Source: Variovorax paradoxus (lineage in GTDB: Bacteria; Pseudomonadota; Gammaproteobacteria; Burkholderiales; Burkholderiaceae_C). From it: DNA of 64,000 nt. Below are positions 58,196 to 64,000 of the stretch, one piece after another. The translations under genes and the position numbers were made by a program. Position 1 is the first letter of the stretch. Each line of letters starts with the position of its first letter. Location: positions 4,514,501 through 4,578,500 of the forward strand of contig NZ_JAUSXL010000002.1 of NCBI RefSeq assembly GCF_030815975.1, written 5' to 3'. The notes under the pieces are model-generated. The model had not been told where the DNA came from, did not search any database, and saw nothing but the letters and a program-made list of their open reading frames with translations.

Positions 58196-59284
58196 TTATG
58201 CCTTTTGGGCAAACTGCCAGGCCATTTCGGCCATGGGGCGCGCGCCGCGGCCCGAGGCCACGGCTTGCTCGCTCGATGCGGTGCCTGCCTCGACCCGCTT
58301 GGCAATGCCCTGCAGGATCGCGGCCATGCGGAACAGGTTGTAAGCCTGGTAGAAGTTCCAGTCGGGCGCCAGCGCCTCGGGCGTGGTGAGCCCGGTGCGT
58401 TCGCAGTACCTGCGGATGTATTCGCTCTCGGTCGGAATGCCCAGGCTCCTGTGGTCCAGCCCGCCGATGCCGCGGAAGGACGCGCCGGAGATGTGCCACG
58501 ACATGCAGTGGTAGCTGAAGTCGGCCAGCGGATGGCCGAGCGTGGACAGTTCCCAGTCGAGCACGGCAATCGCGCGCGGCTCGGTGGCATGGAACATGAG
58601 GTTGTCGAGCCGGAAGTCGCCGTGCACGACGGACACCATCTTCTCGTCGCGCGCGCTTTGCGGCATGTGCGCCGGCAGCCATTCCATGAGCCTGTCCATC
58701 TCGGGGATGGGCTGCGTGATGGAGGCCACGTACTGCTTGCTCCAGCGGCCGATCTGGCGCTCGAAGTAATTGCCGGGCTTGCCGTAGTCCGCGAGGCCGC
58801 GCTCGGCGAACTTCACGGTATGCAGCGCCGCGATGACGCGGTTCATCTCGTCGTAGATGGCCGTGCGCTGGTCATTGCTCATGCCGGGCAGGGCCTGGTC
58901 CCACAGCACGCGGCCCTGCATGAACTCCATCACATAGAAAGCGCGGCCGATCACGGCTTCGTCCTCGCACAGGCAGTGCATGCGCGGCACGGGCACGTCG
59001 GTGCCGGCCAGGCCGCTCATGACCTTGAATTCGCGCTCCACGGCATGGGCCGACGGCAGCAGCTTGGCAACCGGACCGGGCTTGGCACGCATCACGTAGC
59101 TCTGCGTCGGCGTGACGAGCTTGTAGGTCGGGTTGGATTGCCCGCCCTTGAACATCTCGACCGTCAGCGGGCCCTTGAAACCGTCGAGGTTCTGCGCGAG
59201 CCAGGCGGCGAGCGCTTCGACGTCGAAGGCATGCTGCTGCGAGACCGCGCGGGTGCCGATGAAGTTGGAGAAGTCCTGGCTCAT
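58196..59284 (-). CDS. Phosphotransferase family protein (ACAD10/11-type kinase)
   Basis: A 362-residue protein with an aminoglycoside-phosphotransferase fold. The nucleotide-binding [10 protein letters not shown] is near residue 47, YVMRAKP holds the Lys, the catalytic loop [14 protein letters not shown] is near residue 218, and the metal Asp lies in [16 protein letters not shown]. This matches the kinase domain fused to the dehydrogenase in animal ACAD10/11 and the kinase that acts with a dehydrogenase on 4-hydroxyacyl-CoAs in Pseudomonas levulinate catabolism. The substrate here is inference. The next gene starts 31 bases later. Confidence 0.87.
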   Translation of the reverse strand: MSQDFSNFIGTRAVSQQHAFDVEALAAWLAQNLDGFKGPLTVEMFKGGQSNPTYKLVTPTQSYVMRAKPGPVAKLLPSAHAVEREFKVMSGLAGTDVPVPRMHCLCEDEAVIGRAFYVMEFMQGRVLWDQALPGMSNDQRTAIYDEMNRVIAALHTVKFAERGLADYGKPGNYFERQIGRWSKQYVASITQPIPEMDRLMEWLPAHMPQSARDEKMVSVVHGDFRLDNLMFHATEPRAIAVLDWELSTLGHPLADFSYHCMSWHISGASFRGIGGLDHRSLGIPTESEYIRRYCERTGLTTPEALAPDWNFYQAYNLFRMAAILQGIAKRVEAGTASSEQAVASGRGARPMAEMAWQFAQKA

Positions 59285-59285
59285 G

Positions 59286-60005
59286 TCAATGATCTGCTTC
59301 CGAGACGCGCATCAACGCTGCGCGATCCAGTACGACCAGGCCGCCCGGCTCGATCCGGATGGTGCCCTCGCGTTCCATGGTCTTGAGTTCCTGGTTGACG
59401 CGCTGGCGCGACGCGCCGAGCAGCTGGGCGAGTTCTTCCTGCGCGAGCTGCAGGCCGATGCGCATCTGGCTGCCGTCTTCCAGGTTGGGCACGCCGTAGC
59501 TGCGCACCAGGTGGATGAGCTGCTTGGCCAAGCGTGCGCGCAAGGGCAGGGTGTTGAGATCTTCCACCAGCCCGAACAGCGTGCGGATGCGGCGCGCCTG
59601 CAGCCGCATCAGCGCCTCGTACAGCTCCACGTGCGCGGCCAGGATCTTCTGGAAGTCGGCCCGCGCCACGCAAAGCATCGTGGTGTCCCCATGCGCATAG
59701 GCATCGTGCGTGCGGCGGTCCCCGTCGAACATGGCCACGTCGCCAAACCAGATGCCCGGCTCCACGTAGGTCAGCGTCACCTGCTTGCCCGAGACGGCCG
59801 TCGAACTGACGCGCACCGCGCCCTTGGCGCAGGCGATCCAGTGGTCGGGAGGGTCGCCGCGGGCGGCGATCAGGTCGCCGTCCTTGAAGCGTTTGACGAA
59901 AGCACATCGGAGAATGTCGTGCCGTAGCGATGGAGAAAGAGAAGAAAACCAGCGACCACTGTTGATCGCTTCACGTTCTTCGATGGTAAGAATGGGGTCG
60001 TCCAT
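59286..60005 (-). CDS. Crp/Fnr family transcriptional regulator
   Basis: A 239-residue regulator with an N-terminal cyclic-nucleotide-binding-like barrel (DGDLIAARGDPPDHWIACAK; PGIWFGDVAMFDGDRRTHDA near residue 83). A C-terminal winged helix follows, with the HTH QEELAQLLGASRQRVNQEL near residue 190. FNR-type cluster cysteines are absent. The effector is unknown; the position of the usual cAMP Arg-Ser contact reads Arg-Thr. It sits within the catabolic gene group, one base before the kinase start, so it probably controls that operon. Confidence 0.9.
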   Translation of the reverse strand: MDDPILTIEEREAINSGRWFSSLSPSLRHDILRCAFVKRFKDGDLIAARGDPPDHWIACAKGAVRVSSTAVSGKQVTLTYVEPGIWFGDVAMFDGDRRTHDAYAHGDTTMLCVARADFQKILAAHVELYEALMRLQARRIRTLFGLVEDLNTLPLRARLAKQLIHLVRSYGVPNLEDGSQMRIGLQLAQEELAQLLGASRQRVNQELKTMEREGTIRIEPGGLVVLDRAALMRVSEADH

Positions 60006-60064
60006 TGGTCTGTCCTGTCGGCGACTGAAAAACTGGAGGGTGTCGCAGGAGCGACGGCGTGCCG

Positions 60065-60844
60065 CTACTCGTAGTGCGGTGGTTTCTTCTCGATGAACGC
60101 GGCAATGCCGATGCCGGCATTCGGGTGGTGCAGGTTGCGCACGAAGTGGTCGCGCTCCTGCGAGAGCTGCGATGCGAACGTGGCGCCGGGCGCTTCGCTG
60201 AGCAGCTCCTTGATGCTGGCCAGCGAATTGGGCGCGCGCTCATTGAGCCGGGTCGCCAGCGCCAGGGCGCTTGCAAGCGCCTGGCCGTGCTCGCTCAGTT
60301 CATTGACCAGCCCGAGCGCATGCAGCCGCGGCGCGCCGATGCGCTCGCCGCACATCAGCCACTCGCTGGCCAGCTGGCGCGGCAATGCCCGCCCCAGTTG
60401 CCAGCTCAGGCCGCCATCAGGCGAGAGCGCCACGTTGCTGTACGACGCTGCAAAGATCGCGTCGCGCGCGGCCACCACGAAATCGCAGGCCAGGGCCAGC
60501 GAGAAGCCGGCGCCTGCGGCCGCGCCTTCGACCGCCGCGATGATGGGCTTGGGAAAGGCGCGGATCGAGTCGATCCAGTTGTGCAGGCCCTCGATGCTTT
60601 CGGCCTGCACCGAAGGGTCGCGCTGCCGGTTGTCGGACAGCCGCTGCAGCGAGCCGCCGGCGCAGAACCATGCGCCTTCGCCCACGATGACGACACTACG
60701 GATCTCGTCGCTGCTCTCGGCGCCGTTGAGCGCTTCGATGCCCGCGGCGTAGATTTCGGGGCCCAGTGCATTGCGCTGGGTCGGGTTGGCGATCGTCAGC
60801 ACCATGGTGCGTCCCTCGCTGGTGCTCTTCAGTTCGGCGGTCAT
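60065..60844 (-). CDS. Enoyl-CoA hydratase/isomerase family protein
   Basis: A 259-residue crotonase-fold protein. The first oxyanion segment is AWFCAGGSLQRL near residue 60. The second is AAVEGAAAGAGFSLALACD near residue 104, followed by VALSPDGGLSWQL with an Asp near the Glu-164-equivalent position. The catalytic acidic residues are not the classic pair, so hydratase or isomerase activity is not certain. It lies between the 3-hydroxyacyl-CoA dehydrogenase and Crp genes, 32 and 59 bases apart. Confidence 0.87.
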   Translation of the reverse strand: MTAELKSTSEGRTMVLTIANPTQRNALGPEIYAAGIEALNGAESSDEIRSVVIVGEGAWFCAGGSLQRLSDNRQRDPSVQAESIEGLHNWIDSIRAFPKPIIAAVEGAAAGAGFSLALACDFVVAARDAIFAASYSNVALSPDGGLSWQLGRALPRQLASEWLMCGERIGAPRLHALGLVNELSEHGQALASALALATRLNERAPNSLASIKELLSEAPGATFASQLSQERDHFVRNLHHPNAGIGIAAFIEKKPPHYE

Positions 60845-60875
60845 CGCTGTGATGCTTTCGTTGGTGTTTGTCTGC

Positions 60876-62396
60876 TTATTCTTCTTCGTGCAGCAGGCTC
60901 AGGCCGATCGCGCCGCGGCGGCGCAGCCAGGGGCTGGGGCGGTAGCGCGGATCGCCATAGACGGTCTGCAGGTTGAACAGCACTTCGAGCATGTTGGTCG
61001 GGCCATACAGGTTGCCCATGGCCAGCGGGCCGCGCGGATAGCCCAGGCCCAGCTGGACCGCGGTTTCGAGGTCGGCCGGCGAGCAGACGCGCTGCTGGCA
61101 CATGTCGGCGGCAATGTTCACGATGGTGCCGATCACGCGCTGCGTCACGAAGCCGCCGCTGTCGCGGATCACGCTCACGGCCTTTCCATCGCGCGCGAAG
61201 AGCGCGTGCGCCGCATCGCGGATGTCGCGCCGCGTGGCGGGGTTGGTGGCGAGCACGCGGCGCTTGGTGGCGGCATCGTCGATCAGCATGTCGATGCCCA
61301 CGGTGCGCGTGGCGTCCAGCCGCTCGACCGCGGCCACCGTGGTCACGTCGAAGCCCAGCGGCGCCACCAGGATCAGCGACGTGGGCGCCGCCGTGGCGCC
61401 GCTGTCGATCTGGGCGCCCAGCGCATTCACCAGCCGCAGCAGGTCGGCCCGGCGCGCGGCGCGGGGCGAGACCCAGACCGAAGGCATCGCCATTGCCACT
61501 GGCGCCGCCGGCTCGGGCGTGTGCTGCATCACGCCGTCGTTGTAGCGGTAGAAGCCTTCATTGGTCTTGCGGCCCAGCACACCGGCGGCAAGCCGCTGGG
61601 CGGTGATCACGCTGGGCCGGAAGCGCGGCTCCTCGTAGTACTGGTGGTAGATCGACTCCATCACCGGATGCGATACGTCGAGCGCGGTCAGGTCCATCAG
61701 CTCGAAAGGGCCCAGCCGAAACCCGGCCTGATCCTTCAGGATGCGGTCGATGGTGGCGAAATCGGCCACGCCTTCGCCGACGATGCGCAGTGCTTCCGTG
61801 CCATAGCCGCGGCCCGCATGGTTGACGATGAAGCCCGGCGTGTCCTGCGCCTGCACGGCGCTGTGGCCCATCTGCACCGCATAGCCTGCCAGCTGCTTGC
61901 AGACCTCGGCCGAAGTCCTGAAGCCGGCCACTACTTCGACCACCTTCATCAGCGGCACCGGGTTGAAGAAGTGAAAGCCCGCCACGCGCTCCGGATGCGC
62001 GAGCCCGGCCGCAATGGCCGTGACCGACAGCGACGAGGTGTTGGTGGCGAGCGTGGCCGTGGGCGCGACAACCGTTTCGAGTTCGCGGAACAGCTTGCGC
62101 TTGACCTCGAGGTCCTCGACCACCGCTTCGATCACCAGGTCGCACTGGGCCAGCGCCCCGACCGAGTCGACCGCCTTCACGCGGGCGATTTGCGCATCGC
62201 GTGCCGCGGCGTCGATCTTGCCCTTCTCGTGCAGCTTGTTCCATTGGGCCATCAGAGCTTCGCGCCCGCGCTCGGCGGCACCTGCAAAACTGTCGAGCAG
62301 CAGCACTTCGCTGCCTGCCTGGGCCGCGATCTGTGCGATGCCTCGGCCCATGGCGCCGGCGCCGACAACGCCGATCCGGGTGTAGTTGACTGTCAT
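60876..62396 (-). CDS. 3-hydroxyacyl-CoA dehydrogenase (PaaH-like)
   Basis: A 506-residue NAD-dependent enzyme of beta-oxidation type. The Rossmann loop GVVGAGAMGRGIAQIAAQAG starts at residue 9. VIEAVVEDLEVKRKLFRELE follows, with the catalytic His in HFFNPVPLMKVVEVVAG near residue 142. Two C-terminal dimerisation domains are present (the first with DTPGFIVNHAGRGYG, the second with DSGGFVTQRVIGTIVN). The double C-terminal domain and length match PaaH/PaaC, but no other paa genes are nearby. It is the first gene of the minus-strand catabolic group. Confidence 0.9.
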   Translation of the reverse strand: MTVNYTRIGVVGAGAMGRGIAQIAAQAGSEVLLLDSFAGAAERGREALMAQWNKLHEKGKIDAAARDAQIARVKAVDSVGALAQCDLVIEAVVEDLEVKRKLFRELETVVAPTATLATNTSSLSVTAIAAGLAHPERVAGFHFFNPVPLMKVVEVVAGFRTSAEVCKQLAGYAVQMGHSAVQAQDTPGFIVNHAGRGYGTEALRIVGEGVADFATIDRILKDQAGFRLGPFELMDLTALDVSHPVMESIYHQYYEEPRFRPSVITAQRLAAGVLGRKTNEGFYRYNDGVMQHTPEPAAPVAMAMPSVWVSPRAARRADLLRLVNALGAQIDSGATAAPTSLILVAPLGFDVTTVAAVERLDATRTVGIDMLIDDAATKRRVLATNPATRRDIRDAAHALFARDGKAVSVIRDSGGFVTQRVIGTIVNIAADMCQQRVCSPADLETAVQLGLGYPRGPLAMGNLYGPTNMLEVLFNLQTVYGDPRYRPSPWLRRRGAIGLSLLHEEE

Positions 62397-62531
62397 TTGA
62401 AAAAAGATCTTCGCTGGTTGGTGGGTGTCCGGGGCCGCTTGCAGGCGCCGGGCCCGGAGTTTGCGCAGCCTTCGATTTTGCAGCCATCGGCCGCAGGGCC
62501 ATGCCGGGTTTTACGCGGGGCCGCCGCGCCG

Positions 62532-63680
62532 TCAGGCCGGCCGGCGGCTGCGATCGATGGCCACGCTCAGGCCGATGGCCGCGAGCAGCAGGGCAAAACC
62601 GGCCCAGTTCATCCACGGCACGGCGTCGCTGGCGAGCAGCCATCCACCCAGCCCGGCACCCACCGCCTGGCCGACATAGATGCCCGAACTGTTCAGCGCC
62701 ACCGAGCCCGGCGCCAGCGCAGGAGCGAGGCCGACCAGCCGCGCCTGCTGCGCCGAGTTGGTCGCAAAGCAGCCCAGGCCCCAGGGCACGAGCACCACCG
62801 CCAGCCACGGCAGCGTGCGGGCCCATGGCCAGAGAAAGAGGCTCAGCGCGATCAGCGAACTCGTCAGCAGCACCATGCGGCCCGCGCCTACCCGGTCGAT
62901 GAACCGGCTCACGAGCATGTTGCCCGCGAGGCCGAAGATTCCGAACAGGGCCCACATCAGGCTCAGCATGGTGGGATCTGCGCCGAAGTCACGCTTCAGG
63001 ATCGGGCCGAAATAGCTGAACAGCACGAATTGGCCGGCTCCCTGGAGCGCGGTGACCGAGACGATGCCCATCAGCACCGGGCTGCGCAGCACGCGCGCCC
63101 AGGCGGCCGCCGTCAGCGCCGCGGGACGGATCCCTTGCGGCAGGGTCAGCCAGATCGATGCCGCGCTGGCGATGCCGAGCAGCGCGATCGCCCCGAAAGC
63201 CATGCGCCAGCCCAGATGCCCGCCCACGAGCGCACCGATGGGCAGCCCGAGCACCGAGGCCAGCGACCAGCCGAGAAAGACGAAGGTCACGGCACGCCCG
63301 CGATGCTCCGGCGGAACCAGCAGGCCGGCGCAGGCCGCGGCCTGGGGCGTGAAGATGGCAGGCGCGATCACCGTGAGCATGCGTACCGGCAGCAGGGCGC
63401 CGAAACTCGGCATCAGCGCGGCAATGGCATGCCCGGCGGCGTACCAGAGGAGGGTGAGGGCGAGCAGCTGGCGTCGGTCCCAGCCCGCGACCGCGGCTGC
63501 CAGCAGCGGCGCGCCCAGGCACATCACAGCCGCGGCGGCCGTGATCAGCTGGCCCGCTGTCGCAACGGAGACAGAAAGCGATGCGCTGATTTCATTGAGC
63601 GTGCCGGGCACCACCATCACGCCCGTGCCGATCACGAAATTGCCGGCCAGCAGGGCCCACAGCGCGCCCCGGCGGCTCAT
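62532..63680 (-). CDS. MFS transporter (DHA1-like)
   Basis: A 382-residue membrane protein with about 12 hydrophobic segments. The first helices hold the line MVVPGTLNEISASLSVSVAT, typical of the AraJ/sugar-efflux-like drug:H+ antiporter branch. The second half contains FGLAGNMLVSRFIDRVGAGR, the loop 8-9 MFS motif. The substrate is unknown. It starts four bases from the stop of the 2-hydroxyacid dehydrogenase gene on the same strand and is separated by 135 bases from the downstream dehydrogenase gene. Confidence 0.88.
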   Translation of the reverse strand: MSRRGALWALLAGNFVIGTGVMVVPGTLNEISASLSVSVATAGQLITAAAAVMCLGAPLLAAAVAGWDRRQLLALTLLWYAAGHAIAALMPSFGALLPVRMLTVIAPAIFTPQAAACAGLLVPPEHRGRAVTFVFLGWSLASVLGLPIGALVGGHLGWRMAFGAIALLGIASAASIWLTLPQGIRPAALTAAAWARVLRSPVLMGIVSVTALQGAGQFVLFSYFGPILKRDFGADPTMLSLMWALFGIFGLAGNMLVSRFIDRVGAGRMVLLTSSLIALSLFLWPWARTLPWLAVVLVPWGLGCFATNSAQQARLVGLAPALAPGSVALNSSGIYVGQAVGAGLGGWLLASDAVPWMNWAGFALLLAAIGLSVAIDRSRRPA

Positions 63681-63684
63681 GGAA

Positions 63685-64000
63685 TCACCGGCGAACCTGC
63701 AGCGCGCCGGGGTTCACGATGTTGGTGGGATTGCCCTTGATGAAGCTCACGACATTGTCGAAAGCCTGGCCGAAATAGCTTTCGTAGCTGTCCTGCTCTA
63801 CATAGCCGATGTGCGGCGTGCAGATGCAGTTTTCCAGCCGCAGCAGCGCATGGCCCTGCAGCGGCGGTTCGCTCTCGAACACGTCGACGGCCGCCAGCCC
63901 GGGCCGGCCACGGTTGAGCGCGGCGAGCAGGGCATCGGACTCGATCAGTTCGGCACGGGAAGTGTTGACGAAGAGCGCCGTCGGCTTCATGCGCGAAAGA
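63685..64000 (-). CDS. D-2-hydroxyacid dehydrogenase, C-terminal part (runs off the window)
   Basis: The C-terminal 104 residues of a D-isomer-specific 2-hydroxyacid dehydrogenase. Visible are [38 protein letters not shown] with the catalytic-region Glu, and CTPHIGYVE with the catalytic His. The C-terminal helix and [15 protein letters not shown] end the protein. The N-terminus and most of the Rossmann fold lie beyond base 64000. The substrate (phosphoglycerate, glyoxylate or other) cannot be given. It overlaps no other gene and leads into the MFS gene four bases later. Confidence 0.9.
   Translation of the reverse strand, partial: LSRMKPTALFVNTSRAELIESDALLAALNRGRPGLAAVDVFESEPPLQGHALLRLENCICTPHIGYVEQDSYESYFGQAFDNVVSFIKGNPTNIVNPGALQVRR

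Overview
The window is GC-rich, densely coding DNA from a betaproteobacterium, most likely the Comamonadaceae and close to Variovorax. The evidence is a mfd-serB pair, the order tsf-pyrH-frr-uppS-cdsA-dxr-rseP-bamA-skp-lpxD-fabZ-lpxA-lpxB-rnhB, PHB-related genes (a PhaR regulator and a 3-hydroxybutyrate dehydrogenase), a Kdo hydroxylase, and interspersed palindromic repeats of a kind common in that group. The assignment rests on gene content and order, not on a database search. Most of the window is core chromosome. There is no complete insertion sequence, prophage or CRISPR array.

Left part (1-15.3 kb): a partial gene, a DUF6172 protein, an Ldh2-type oxidoreductase, serB and mfd (minus strand); the isoprenoid genes ispD-ispF (plus); an OmpR/EnvZ-like two-component system (minus); two exported proteins; 3-hydroxybutyrate dehydrogenase; an alpha/beta hydrolase; relA; and tRNA-Val. 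Two intergenic gaps are filled by palindromic elements. The region 1599-1807 holds two diverged hairpin repeats. The region 6025-6289 holds a 265-bp element with perfect 31-bp terminal inverted repeats and two internal long-stem hairpins.

Middle-left (15.3-27.3 kb): phaR, rimO, several small hypothetical genes, a 28-codon membrane microprotein with its own terminator, a 98-aa gene behind a promoter overlapped by a near-consensus LexA (SOS) box, a YkvA-like gene, tRNA-Leu, rnr, an SDR, and a minus-strand amidase-dadA-nnr group. This is the most accessory part of the window.

Centre (27.3-42.9 kb): one long plus-strand run linking translation (rpsB, tsf, frr), UMP kinase, undecaprenyl-PP and phospholipid synthesis, dxr, the site-2 protease RseP, outer-membrane biogenesis (bamA, skp) and lipid A synthesis (lpxD-fabZ-lpxA-lpxB), ending with rnhB and a TrmH-family methyltransferase. 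Start/stop overlaps are frequent, which suggests translational coupling. ispD and ispF upstream and dxr here belong to the same MEP isoprenoid pathway that feeds uppS.

Right-centre (42.9-56.8 kb): carA and carB separated by a phage-type ORF6N gene carrying a perfect 27-bp palindrome, followed by Kdo hydroxylase, greA and a DUF4149 membrane protein; a minus-strand glycosyltransferase and yhbY; then rlmE-ftsH-folP-glmM-GNAT.

Right end (56.8-64 kb): a minus-strand catabolic group of 3-hydroxyacyl-CoA dehydrogenase, enoyl-CoA hydratase, a Crp/Fnr regulator, a phosphotransferase-family kinase and an acyl-CoA dehydrogenase, ending in a good terminator. This gene set could degrade 4-hydroxyacyl-CoAs. 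Upstream are an MFS transporter and the C-terminal end of a D-2-hydroxyacid dehydrogenase.

The strongest candidates for new biology are the SOS-controlled 98-aa gene, the ORF6N insertion in the car operon with its palindrome, the cloverleaf-like repeat beside mfd, and the kinase/acyl-CoA dehydrogenase catabolic operon.
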